This document shows, one piece after another, positions 49,505 through 61,099 of a stretch of 64,000 nt of DNA; position 1 is the stretch's first letter; the number at the start of each line of letters is the position of its first letter. Made by a program: the position numbers and the translations under genes. The stretch covers positions 14,558,075 through 14,622,074 of the forward strand of contig NC_026658.2 of the NCBI RefSeq assembly GCF_000004075.3, read 5' to 3'. The notes below the pieces were generated by a model. That model saw nothing but the letters and a program-made list of their open reading frames with translations. It was not told the DNA's origin and ran no database searches. The stretch is from Cucumis sativus. Its lineage: Eukaryota > Streptophyta > Magnoliopsida > Cucurbitales > Cucurbitaceae.

Positions 49505-50480
49505 TTATAAAAAAAATATCTCACAACTTTACGGGAAAAAAATGCTACTAAACTTTCATATGTTTTATAAATATCCTTAAACTTTTAAAAATTGCGTAAA
49601 AATATCCTTATGGAAACCATTAAAGTTTTGTTTAAAAAAATATCACAACTATCGAAAAGTTTCATAAATATTTTTAAACTTAAAAAAAAATCAAAAGATA
49701 CTTTCATTCGTCCAATTTTACACCAACTTTCTTAAAACCCAACATTTTAAGTTAAAACCATAATTTTAAATTTTCATCGATATATTGATATTTTTATCGA
49801 TATTGAATCAAAAGGGGTGAATCGATCCATTACATCCTTAAAAAGAATCTACAAATCACATAAAGTAAACATAAAAATGATAATAATCAAACGATGGATA
49901 CTTATTTGAAAATAATAAAAAAAATTATAATTTGTTCACATTACAAAAAATCTGTAAAATCAAGACTTTGATATATCCATCAACATCGATATTTTAAACT
50001 TTAATTAAAACATAAATTTTCACAAAATCTCACAAAGTTTCAAAAAAAAAAAAAATCTCTTTCAAACATACTAAAGTTATTAGTAAAAAAAAAAATCTAA
50101 AACTAATAAATTTATGTGTTAATAGTCAAATACATTTTTATTTGACAATTAACTATATGTTAAAAAGTAACGATAGAAGTTGATGGTGCCTGTGATCTAT
50201 CACCCTTAGTAGTCAAATAAATTTAAAATTATAATTTTAACTTAAATTTTAGGTTTTTATTTTGATTCATGAGAAAATTGTTGAAAATTTTGGAGGAATG
50301 AAAATATATTTTTTTAACTTTTTAAAGTCAATGGTATTTATGAAACTTTTTCAATTTTATTGATTTCTATTTTAAATTAACATTAAGTGTATTTCTAAAC
50401 TTTTTTTAGTTAGTTTAAGGATATTTTTGAAAAGTTTGAAATTTTAGAAAAATATGTAATTATTGTGGAAAAAAAAGTTA
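49505..50480. repeat. Possible foldback (long inverted repeat) element
   Basis: The left part (49530–49690) and the right part (50300–50480) share, in inverted orientation, blocks such as TTAAGGATATTT, ATTTATGAAACTTTT and AAAAGTTTAA. The arms are imperfect, about 180 bases each, around a centre of about 600 bases. AT-rich composition makes chance similarity possible. Confidence 0.35.
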
Positions 50481-50569
50481 GAAGGAGAATTAATATAGAA
50501 ATGGAACAAAACATTTGCATGACCATTTCAAATTTGTCCTTTACATTGACAAAGAGACGTTAGAAAATA

Positions 50570-52300
50570 GACCCACTAAAATTTATAAGGAAAAAGTAAT
50601 GTTAAATTCAACTTTATCTACTATGAAGTTCCTGGAAAAGATTTTTATTGTACCATAATTTTACGTGAATATTTTATAAATTTGGTTGAAAACAAAGGAT
50701 TTAGAAAGTTTTTAGTGGTATTCAACCAATGTCTAAGATGATTTCAAGAAGCACGATGATACGAGATATAATAAAAAAATTTGAAGAAGAGAATTAAAAC
50801 AATGAAATTTTTGGAAAGGAATAAAAGTTGGGCTTGCAGTTACTGTAGATATGTGGACTGCAACAGGCCAGAAGAAGGAATACATAGCAATCATGACACA
50901 TTTTGATTGATGATTCTTGAGTCCTACAAAATAGACTCATGAGGTAATTTAATTTAAATCTTTTGTGTTGTAATATATTTTTTGTTCAACATTTATTAGT
51001 TTACATTTTAACATATTATTACGTAATATTAGGTTCGTAAATGTGTCATACATTCACATACTTGACATTTACTTTGGGTGGGAAACATTAATATAATTTA
51101 TATTCAGTTGGAACATGGATCGTAAATTATCCATTTTATTAGTAGATAATTGTTCAACAAATGAGACAATATTTACATTTTATTAAGAAAGTTAGATTCA
51201 AAGACACTTTGGTTGCATGGAAGTTTGCTCCACATTCGTTGTTGTGAACATATTTTGGATTTAATAGTGAAAGATGATTTGACTGTAATTTCTAATGGTA
51301 TAGTGAAGATTTGAGGTAGGATTCATTTTTTGGCATTTTCTCCCAAAACAAAAGAAAAATTTGAGGAAGAAGTTTGTCAACTACAAATTCCATGCACACA
51401 AAAAAACTAGGTTTTGACCGAGTTGCAAGATGAAATTCAACATATGTGATGCTTAAAACTACATTTGAATACAATAATGTGTTTCTCTGTCCAAAACAAT
51501 GTGTACCACTATACACTTGTCATTCTTCAAAGACAGATTGAGATTTTGCAAATGATTGGAATTATTTTACTTTATGAATGTGTTGTTTTTCTGGTTCAAA
51601 GTTATCCAATCTTCGATGTTTTCTTTAAAGAAGTTTGTAAAATTAGGTTGGAACTTTCTAAAGTGGCTTAATTCTGACATTGAGGAGATACAAGTAATGA
51701 CGTCAATAATGATTTTCATGTTTAAAAAATATTATAATGTGATCTATGGTGTGTTGGCAATAACAACAATATTAGATTCTAGATTCAATATGAGATTGAT
51801 CCATTTTTATTTTCCTCAACTATATGGATCTCATCATATGCTGAAATTAAACTTATATCCATATATGGATCTCATCATATGTTGTGATTTGATGAAGTTT
51901 TATAAATTTAAAATCAAGTACAGTAGAAGAATCTTAGCATTCTACATTCTATCTTCGTCGACTTCAAAGTGAGATGGAAGTAGTAGTTCAACTTCTCTTG
52001 CTAATAGGAAAGATGGCTACCTCAAATTTAAAAAGTTTGTTAATAATGTGGAGAATAATGTTGACAATGTCAAATCAAAGCTTGATTATTATTTGGATGA
52101 GTCTCTTTTACTATGAACAAAAGATTTTAACATTTTGCAATGGTGGAAGTTAAATGGAATCGAGTATCCTTTTTTGTGTGAAATTGTAAAAGATGTTCTA
52201 GTTGTTTCTATCAGTACTGTTGGTTTTGCATCTGGATTTAATTAGTATCGGTGGTAGATATGTAGGTCCAAATCAAAAGATGTTCTAGTTGTTTCATCCT
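50570..52300 (+). pseudogene. hAT-family (RICESLEEPER-like) transposase pseudogene
   Basis: Fragments of an Ac-type transposase occur in order on the plus strand but in different frames. At about 50680–50760 there is PMSKMISRSTMIRDIIKKFE. At about 50825–50930 there is VGLAVTVDMWTATGQKKEYI, the first catalytic aspartate region. At 51720–51840 there is KKYYNVIYGVLAITTILDSR followed by FYFPQLYGS. At 52080–52240 there is LDYYLDESLL, then DFNILQWWKLNGIEYP and VSISTVGFASGFN, the C-terminal dimerisation region. Several stops and frameshifts separate them. Short local duplications (TATATGGATCTCATCATATG twice near 51822 and 51860; AAAAGATGTTCTAGTTGTTT twice near 52187 and 52271) add to the damage. No terminal inverted repeats were found. 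Confidence 0.85.
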
Positions 52301-54731
52301 CATTTGTTTAACGATAGTTAACGATATGCAATTTCCTAATATTTCACTTACAACATCAACTTTAAGAAATTGATATAATTTCTTTCACATGTAACACATT
52401 AATTAGTTTATTGGCATGAAAAACTTGCCTACAAAAAATTCAAAATTAACATTGAATTTACGAAAACTAATGGAACATGTTTTCCAATAAAAAATCTAAA
52501 TTTCGGTAAATTAAAAATACAAAAGTACAAATTAAAAGAAAAGTAATAAACCTTTTTTTTTGTCAATCCTTCCCACTTATTTCCTCTCCAAGTTGAACTA
52601 TATTTTGTAATGTATTAAATTTACAGATCAAATTGAACTACAAATTAAAGACAAATAAAAAAATAAATAATACAATTTCTTTGGAAATTGGATTTACAAT
52701 ACAAATTTCAAAAACATATTTTACCCCAAGCAAAAAAAAAAAAAAAACTACTATACAAATGAAGAAAAAAAAACAACAAAAAAAAATTAATACAAAATCA
52801 ACCACCACAAACAAAAAAAATTAATACAAATTTTTGGTGTATGGAGATTACCTTAACTAAAAAAATGAATTTGAATACCACTTTTTGTTGTAAAGGCTTT
52901 ATGGTATGAACAACAGATAAATTTACATAAATACAAAAAATATTAGCACATTTTTTATTTTGTATTGAGTTCATAAAAACAAAAATTTTTTATACCTATG
53001 AAACAAAAATTAGCTTTTTTTCGTACAATTTTTTATCATAATCCTTCCCCAAACAAATATTATAAACAATCTCCATAATTTTCTCACTTATTTCTTTTCT
53101 CAAACAAGAATTATAAATAATATCTCGTAATCCTCTCCTTTAATACTTCTCCAAATAAGATAATAAATAGTCTTTTCCTTTTCATAATCCTCGTTTCCTT
53201 ATTTCTTTCCTCCCATTTTCTTCCTTCTCCAAACACCTCCTTACAGTTGATTTTGGTTTAAATTATTTTCTTTTAATTAAAAATTTTCTCTTTCCAATTT
53301 ATAATACATTGTCTGTAATTTTATACCAAAAATAGAGTAGGAGAATTTAAACCAAGAGCATCAATTACAGCAATATTATGCTCACTTCTGTCATCTTTAT
53401 AACTATATTACTTATTATGAATCTCTAAAAATGTACAAGCAATGATTCGTTTTGAAATTATTTTATTGAGTAGCAATTCACAATCTCATACTTGCATAAT
53501 AACATCATGATTTTGGAAACATGGCATTAATTTTTCTTTTAAAAATGTGCGCTCCCATTTGGACGTTTTTATGTAATTTTCTTTTCATTATGTATATCAC
53601 TCATGTACTCTACTGATAGTATGTCATTAAATGATATCTATCCTATCATGTCTATAAATAATAATAAGAATCGACCGACCTTCTTGCATTTATTAGTAAT
53701 ATATGTCTATTTGTGATGAGTTAATAGATGTGAATCAATGATAAGACATAAGAATTTCTAAACAATGAGAAAATAATTACAGTAAGAAAATTAAATATAA
53801 CTCTCAAACCACTGTATCAATGATAGGCTTAAAAGCAAAAGGATCACGTTAACAATTATTGATAGGAAATAAAGCCACTGACTTATCTAATTTTTCATCA
53901 TATTGAAATTATAATATAAAAAAAGGTCATAATAACAACGAGTATTCAAAAAAATCACAAATGCAATTTAAAGAAACGCTTTTTCTTTCTTTCATTGTTT
54001 GGACAATTTCTAATATTTAAATCAAAAATATAATATCATAACAAATGAAGTTATAATCAAGTTGATCATATCAATAAATCAAAGACACAAGTGTATCCAA
54101 TAAATCAAATGATACTCTTTTTTTATTATTATTATTTAAACATATTAGGATGAGATTTAAACTTCTATATTTTAATCGAGTACATAATATCTTAACCAAT
54201 TGAATTGAAGTTAATCATAACAATAACTTTAACAGCTACACATTTGACTAGATAAACGTCTATCACAGGTATGTCAAATATTTACTCCCTCCCCCTCTTC
54301 CTAATTTATCAAACAATGTCAAGGTTAAACAAATTTCGGAAAGAAACATTAGAAATATCAACATAAGTTTCGTTTCATTGAAATTACTTTCCGTTTTCAA
54401 ATTGAAATGAACAGAGGCAAGAAAGTAAAACTCAAACGAGTAATTAATATGCAAAAACAAGAGATGTAACAAACAATTTTAAAGTAAGGGGTTGTTGAGT
54501 ACCTGATTTAAGAGATCAGAGTCAGATCTCAAAACAGTTGATGAAGACCCAGAAAAGCATCTCACTACTGGCACATTTAACGGTATTATGAATGGCAGCC
54601 TAATAATTTTGTCTGAAGGCAGAGGATGAAAACAACATCAAAGAACCCCATTCCCATTTTCCCCACCGATTAACCACTCTCCTTGGCCTCTTCCTATTTG
54701 CTCTTTGCCATTGACTAATGAAAACAGTGTT

Positions 54732-55575
54732 TCAACTGGTTAAAATATTGCTGGATCTTCCGACAATTGGCCGAGGGTGGGCGGCAGCTACGGTGGCAGT
54801 TCGTTTCCTCTCCAATTCTAGAAAGTGAGCCAGCGAGTGAGTTCTAGTGGCGATCACGGCATCGGTGCTCAGTTTGCAGCACAGGGAAAACAGCCATGGC
54901 TTGGACTTCAACTTGAAGTAGTTATTGATCTTTCTGTCAACTCCTAGGCTGGCTTCTGTGCTACCTTCTCTTGACGGTCTTCTTGTGAGTTCCATGATGT
55001 TAGAAGTAGAACCACCGATTAGGCTACCCAGAGTGATGCTTTTAGAATGGAAGAATGACCCGCTTGACTGTAATCCAATCAGAAACAAAGGGGAATTGAA
55101 GCACAGAATTTGAAGGGAAAAAGCAAAAGATAATTGACACCACTTTGCTCCCTCGTGGTTGAAGGTCCGATCCTATCCCCAGATGTACTAAAAAAAGAAT
55201 TGAGGCAAAAAAAAAAAAGTGAAACATTACCTCAGAGTCAAGAACCGAAGAGTCAGTGAAGGAGATGGGAGATCCAGTAGGTAAAGTGTTGAAGGAAATT
55301 GATCCAGGAAAGTCCCGATTTTCCAGCAATCCAACTCTAGCATTTAGCATTCTTAATCCCAAAGGCCATCCATCGTCCTGTTGAGCCATCACTGGCTGAG
55401 ACTGTGGTGGTTGATTTGATATACTAAGAAACGTCAGGTCAAAGGAGGTGGCTGCAGAAGAGGAGGTTCATGAATGAAAAACATTGAATTCAAATCATTA
55501 GAGAACAGACAGGTATATGCACAACAATCTATAAGCATTTAGAGGGAAAGAGGACTTGCCATTTCTTGTGACCAT
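54732..55575 (-). CDS. Conserved plant protein of unknown function, 190 aa
   Basis: Three exons join in frame: 55560–55575, 55231–55451 and 54732–55067. The product starts MVTRNATSFDLTFLSISNQP and continues MAQQDDGWPLGLRMLNARVG. It then has SISFNTLPTGSP, SSGSFFHSKSITLGSLIG and KSKPWLFSLCCKLSTDAV, and ends RSSNILTS. I recall unnamed plant proteins with the same DDGWPLGL, GSFFHDxSITLGSLIG and LKPWLFSLC blocks, but no function is known to me. No signal peptide or membrane segment is evident. The first intron would have a GC donor (ATG|GCAAGT), because no GT donor preserves the frame. If it is not used, translation could start at MAQQ (55389). The second intron is ordinary GT–AG (163 bp). Confidence 0.82.
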
Positions 55576-58134
55576 TTTCTGATTGGCAAGGCAAAAGAGA
55601 TGATAGAAAAGGCCTTGATGAGACTAATTTCGTACTGCAGTGACACCACAGACCCACAGACTAGGCAGGAGGCCCAGGGAAACGTCTATTCCCTGTCAAT
55701 TAATTAAGCTACAGCACAGTGAGATATCCAATTACCCAAATCCAAATTAGAATGAGAAAACCAATTAAAAGTGTAAATTAGTGTCAACTTTGATATAAAG
55801 ATCAACTGGAAAGAACAAAAAGAAATATAAAATAATATTGCTTTCAAAATTGCAATGAAGAGGATAATCTTTGGAATAAAAGTCAAATTTTAATTCAGAT
55901 TCGATACAGAGAGAAAAGAAGCAGAAAGAAAAGAACAGAGCAATTTAAGAAATGAAGTCAATGAAATCCACAAAATTAATGGAACTGAAATGACAGTTTT
56001 ATCCTTAAAGCTAATCCATCTTAACACCCACAAATCATAACCTTTTCTTTCTTTTTTTTATAAAAATAATAAACAATGAAAATGGAGGTGTGCTTTTTCT
56101 TTTTGGAAGTCTACTGCATGCTCCATGTCAATGTAAATGCAACTCAAAGTGCAGACAAAAAAGAGGAAGTTATACAGTACTCTCCCAGAGTATTAAGGAA
56201 GATGGAAAACCAAATGCAAATCTCGTATCCCGATGATTCTTCATCAGGAATTGGCAGGCATCAATCCTCGTCCGTGGTGGTGGCCAAGTTCAAAGATTTG
56301 TAACATCCGTTTGTGGGGTGGCACTCTGCAAGCTGCAAGCAACAGAGATGGGCAGAAGTTCAGGGAATCAAAGGAATAGTAAACATCAGACATTATCACA
56401 TAACCTATGATAAGGACCTCAAATTAAAACATCATACACTACCAGCGGTCGCGGCATTATCAGAGATTGAGCAAATCAAGAGAATAATTCTTTTACTTTT
56501 TCTTTTCCCTGTTTTTTTTTTAAAAAATGCTTATTAACCTTTATCTTTCACTTTTTTTGTCAGTTTAAGCCCTGCAGTGTAGAAAACTAGTATATAAAAA
56601 TCAATAGTGCATATATCATCTTATTCCAAAGATCTGCTTCACAACTTGTTTTATTTTGCCTCTGGTTTCTTAAGTTGTGTTTTTTGGTTTTCAATATTAC
56701 ATGTTTAGGCAACTTACCAAGATTCAATCTGCAGAACATTTTTGGAAAAAACAAACCCAATTTTCTCGTCTTTTACTTCAAACCCATGATTTTAGAAAAT
56801 ATATTTTCCCAACCGACAAAGAAGAAAGAATTCAGATAAGAACTCCACAGAATGTGTCCATAAAATTGAAATAGATGAGAAATGCATAACAAGTTAATCT
56901 GCCCTCGAGGTGTAAGCTTCAAAATCCTATTGAAACAATGATTAGAAAATCAACTCCAATCCTGCCATGTGGTTTTTTACAAGTAGAAATAACTTTATAG
57001 AAAGATTCCACCAGACAATGATACATATACAAACTTCACATCTGACTTAACTACTGCATTTAAAAAAAAAAACAAGAAGAAGGAACTCACCAAATACACC
57101 ACAAAGCAAACTAACCACCTCCTGAAGGCCTTTTCATCAAGCAAATAGATAAAATCACATGTTATAGTTTGTTACACACTATGCTAGCCAGTTCACCATC
57201 ATCAGTTCTATCACATTCACATCGAAGACTTTATTCATTAAAAAAGGCCTATGGTCAATAAGTGGAGCCTTTTCATCTAACTTAATTCCTAGTTTGTCAT
57301 GTTGCGTTTACAAATCGAAATGCAGCTAATACTTAAGTTTCATCAAATAATTTGAATTAACTTCAAATATGGCTCTGAAGAATGATCTTATATATCTATG
57401 GCTCCCAAGTCAGTCAGGATTCTCCATAAGTCCAACAGGCTAAAAAATATCATAACCATCAGATAGCTCCTAATCTTACTAACCTATTTATCATGCCAAT
57501 CTTTACTCACTACCCATACGGACGTTGTTGCCTTCATGAAAAGCTTAAATTTTTAAGATAAATGCATTGAGGTCTCATACCTGGCATCTCCTTTTTCATT
57601 TTAACAATTCGAAAACACAGCTTATAATTCAGTCAGTGACCAAAGATGATAGAACTTATATACACTTATGAAAACTCTTGGAATCGCTGGGAGAAATTTA
57701 AAGACAAGATCAATTGTGGAAATTCCATTAGGGTTTCTCAAACTATTACAACAAGATGAAAACATTAATACTACACTAAAGAGGCCCATGGAGCTTTTTA
57801 TCTGATAGAAATAAACCTAACGAAATAACATATAACGTAAAACTATCGCATCTTAATATTAAATACTCTTAACAACTGGCAACAAAACATAATTACAACT
57901 AATTAAATCATACATCATAACCACCTCAGTTTACCTAACTCAAACAGTGCTTTGGACATTAACTCAATTAACTAAAAAGTTCAAATAAATCACGCATGAA
58001 TGTTAATGTCAACTGGAAAAGGGAGGAAACTTTTCCGCTCTAAAGATTTCATTTGAACAAGAACGATCCCTCAAAATATTCGTCAAAGTTTAAATGACTT
58101 TTGGACTGCTCATATTACTTCCCAAAATGGTTAT

Positions 58135-58532
58135 CTAAGAAGCACGGACACGAATACAACACGACACAGACACAATGACACACCATATTTTAAAAATCTG
58201 GGACACGACACGACAATGACACATTTATTAAAATATTCATTTTAAAAATATATATATATATCATTCTTATAGTAACAGAAAATTTATAGTAAATGAATCG
58301 ATGCATTTATATGCTTAAAAGACTTTGCATGATGTATTCCATGCTCAAAAGTTATTATTGTTGTCATGCATGTGTCTTTTTAGTCTACTCAATAAGTGTT
58401 CTATGCATATCTAATACATATGTTGGACTAGCAAGCATCCAATAGATGTCCACCAAGTGGCAAAGTGTCCAAGTGTCCAACACGTGTCAGACACAGACAC
58501 ACTATCCAAACTGAAGTGTCCGTGCTTCTTAG
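58135..58532. mobile_element. Complete MITE with 17-bp TIRs and 8-bp target duplication
   Basis: The left end CTAAGAAGCACGGACAC and the right end GTGTCCGTGCTTCTTAG are perfect reverse complements. ATGGTTAT flanks both sides (58127–58134 and 58533–58540) as an 8-bp target duplication. The 398-bp interior has no coding capacity. It carries many GACAC/GTGTC motifs near both ends, as subterminal transposase sites often do. An 8-bp duplication points to the hAT superfamily; the TIR is not a classic hAT one. Intact ends suggest a fairly recent insertion. Confidence 0.92.
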
Positions 58533-59269
58533 ATGGTTATAGAATGGATAAGGCACCATTCATTTGACCTAATATTTAAGCATAAATGGCATGCTGGTGT
58601 CCTCTTAACACAGTCAAATTTCTTGATTGCAACAAAGTGTGCCTGATTTTCTTGATGAATCATACTCACGGTAAAATGCTGTCAGTTCATCAAAATAGCA
58701 TGCAAAATAACAATGACGATGGTTGTTCTTCTCTGTGTATGACATCAATTACCATGAAAAAAAAAACACAATCCAAAAGCATAAAAAACCGAACAAAAAT
58801 TTAGCAAACAGGGAAAAGGAAGGTACCAAGTGAATTGCGCCTTTAATACCTTCAAAGGGTGTGGTCACAGGAAAGCCTCAGAGAACCGTGCTGTCATAGA
58901 CTCATTAGGGACAACCGATACCTACATATTTTCACAATGACATGGGTATTTTCTAAAATTTATTTTTAGTTTCACCAAAAAACCTCATATGAACAAAGAT
59001 GAAAGACATAGTCCCTCGATTATACCTACCATCTTCCCCTGTTATAGTTAATGTGGGATTTAGGACACATTCCCAACAGAAGCTATCTTTCAACCTATGG
59101 CATCGCACCTGATTTACTTACTGCCAAGATGACTCCCAAATCTAATGCACCACCAAGCTATCTTCCAAAGTCCTCTCAGTCAATCATAATTGAGCATGTA
59201 TTTGGTGCTTTGAGAGAAGTACTGAATAGCTGCGTTTCCAGAGTTTGAACAGAAAAGTATGTGAAATAA

Positions 59270-59323
59270 ATGGACCGGGAATTTGAAGATTGGGATGGAG
59301 ACTTCAGCTCAGAAGCGGTACAG
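59270..59323 (+). other. Exon-like short frame of unknown origin
   Basis: ATG at 59270 opens MDREFEDWDGDFSSEAVQ and runs to a good donor, CAG|GTATGA, in phase 0. The peptide is acidic and unlike AT-rich noise. No downstream exon was found on this strand before the opposite-strand gene at 59431. It could be a stray first exon or chance. Confidence 0.2.
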
Positions 59324-59430
59324 GTATGACTACAAGATGCAAATGAACAGACAGAAGCCTATGATGTTTTTATTTCTATTCAACTTTTTATATAGTTCGT
59401 ACATTTGTTAGTCAATATTTCAATTTCAAT

Positions 59431-60042
59431 TCATAATTCGAACAGTACCAATGCATTCTGCTCAAACTTTTGAAACGGAGTAGAAAACTTAACATCTCCG
59501 TCAACATCGTTTTCAATGAGATTATCAGAGTCGTTACCAAGATTAACAGCATCAATTTTCTCCTTTCCAACTGCCGTATCCTCCGTCCACATCCTCAATT
59601 CATCGACATCCCACTCGAAATCCCTAACCTTTCTCTTCACTGTTATCTTCGGAATCTTTTCCAAGCGACTGATCTTCGAAGAAATTGCAGAGAGAAGAAC
59701 CGGATCCAAGTAATCTTCGAGCTTCCTCTCCTTGCTTGATGTTTCTCCCTTTTTTGCTTCTCGACTCCAGGACAGCCTCATGTAATTCGCCTCGAATTGC
59801 GAGGAATTTCGGTCTTGAGCATTTTTACCGAGAGAAAACCTGGAATCAATCAAGAGAAATTATAGAAGTTCAGATCCTGAGGAGATTGAAAACATTACCG
59901 AGTGAAATTATCGAAAGAAGTAGAATAACGGCGTCGGCGGAGGAGAGTGAAGTGACGATGACGGTCGAAGCAGCCGTCTCCGGATATCTTCTACGGTGGC
60001 GCGTGCACTAAAACCTCCATTTCCGCCTCCTGGGGCCTCCAT
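59431..60042 (-). CDS. Hypothetical plant protein, about 173 aa
   Basis: Exon 2 (59431–59839) encodes a convincing conserved-looking protein with FSLGKNAQDRNSSQFEANYM, SSKERKLEDYLDPVLLSAI and WDVDELRMW. Exon 1 starts at 60042 with MEAPGGGNGGFSARATVEDI and RRRLLRPSSS. To stay in frame it must use a weak donor at 59930 (CC|GTTATT). The stronger donor at 59899 (CTCG|GTAATG) would carry a TAA in the reading frame. So either the weak donor is used, or the gene has a frame lesion here. The acceptor is TTCCAG at 59840. The tail is acidic and Asp/Asn-rich. I do not recognise a named family. Confidence 0.6.
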
Positions 60043-60570
60043 TTCTCATTCCCGCCAAAATTCTCTCACTGTTTCTTCTATTTTTCAAAGCACAATACTA
60101 ATTGCTTGCGCTGCACGCCATCAAATGAAATGCAAAGCAACTCGGCCGTATTATTTATTTAGTTACGTATGTATTTACTTATGTATGTATTTACTTGTGT
60201 ATGTATTTACTTATTTAAATTATTAAAATATAATTAATTATATTGATATTTGCTATTGTGTTCGCAACTTAATGTATATATCATTCAATAGATGTATGTA
60301 TGTGTATATATGTTACTGTTTATTTCATACTAAATATATCATTTAAATAATTGATTTTCACAAATTATTTATTTGTCCATTTAAAAAAATTATAATAATA
60401 ATAATTATTATTTTCATTTTTTGTACTCCCGGAGGGATTTGGCCAACGGCCAACCGATTTGGGCGGCAGATGAAGGTGACTTAACATTTTCGCAGTTCCC
60501 CTTTTGCAAACCAAGTGGTCCGTCCGCCAATTTTCTATTTCTCCACAGAGCTTCGAACTTCACGCCATTA
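60043..60570. promoter_or_regulatory. Divergent spacer between two head-to-head transcription units
   Basis: The 528 bases separate the minus-strand start at 60042 and a plus-strand exon at 60571. It has a TATGTATTTACT-type short tandem repeat at about 60165–60215 and an AAT/ATT stretch near 60390–60410. It may act as a bidirectional promoter. No specific sites can be assigned. Confidence 0.35.
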
Positions 60571-60738
60571 ATGGAATCTCTCACACCTTCATTTCCCTCT
60601 CTTTTTTATACTCTTAAATCCCTAGCTGCTGCTGCAGCAACAACAATCAGTACTGCTGTTTACTCTCCGTCTACACTTTGTTCAAGCTATGAAGGTCTGA
60701 GAGTATTCATCATCAGTGGCCTTCGAATCAATGATTCG
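60571..60738 (+). other. Probable first exon of an unidentified gene
   Basis: ATG at 60571 opens a 56-codon frame, MESLTPSFPSLFYTLKSLAA onward, with an Ala-rich run, ending at a strong donor GATTCG|GTGAGT in phase 0. Composition is GC-richer than its surroundings. The N-terminus resembles a transit peptide or hydrophobic leader (Ser/Ala/Phe-rich, few acids), which is inference. It does not match the phase of the reductase pseudogene downstream, and no next exon was identified. Confidence 0.35.
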
Positions 60739-61099
60739 GTGAGTAGCTTCTTGTTTAATCTCGTTTTCGTTTGGTTCTACTTTAATCGCAGAGTTTAGGT
60801 AAGCTGCAGTGTAGTTGAAAACTTGAAAGGTACTTTTGTGCGATGGAGAGTTGAAAATTGTAATCTCACTGTTCTCTAGATTTTCTATACCGATGTTCTT
60901 ATGCATTGCGTTATGTAGGCTACGGTGAGCGACCTGCATGGGGCTATTCTTAGTGACGTTGTCTTTGTTTCTGGATGATTAAGCTGTAGGTTTAGTGTTT
61001 TCTACTAGGATCATGCTTGCTCTGTTCTTAATGCTTAATGAAAAAACCATGATATCTCAGTTGGAGTGATTACAAAAAATTTAGAGTGCACCAAGGTCT

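Larger units (their letters stand above)
48132..54731. other. Repeat-rich intergenic region
   Basis: Besides the XB3-type 3' UTR, this region holds a copy of the 62-bp minisatellite family, a possible foldback element, and a hAT transposase pseudogene. The stretch 52300–54480 is AT-rich with A-runs and shows no gene. The last few hundred bases probably carry the 3' UTR of the minus-strand 190-aa gene. Confidence 0.55.
55576..59430. other. Intergenic region between two minus-strand genes
   Basis: The first 100 bases or so are leader of the 190-aa gene, with a possible acceptor (CACTGCAG on the minus strand) near 55660 hinting at a 5' UTR intron. The region is otherwise gene-free apart from the MITE at 58135–58532 and a short exon-like frame at 59270–59323. 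Confidence 0.5.

Noticed and set aside
56076..56303. 75-codon plus-strand frame containing a VLRKMENQMQISYPDD segment
   Set aside because: It has no homology I recognise and starts in T-rich sequence. Treated as chance.
59051..59248. Plus-strand 65-codon frame with MTPKSNAPPSYLPKSSQSII
   Set aside because: It is open but has no start context, splice sites or recognised family.
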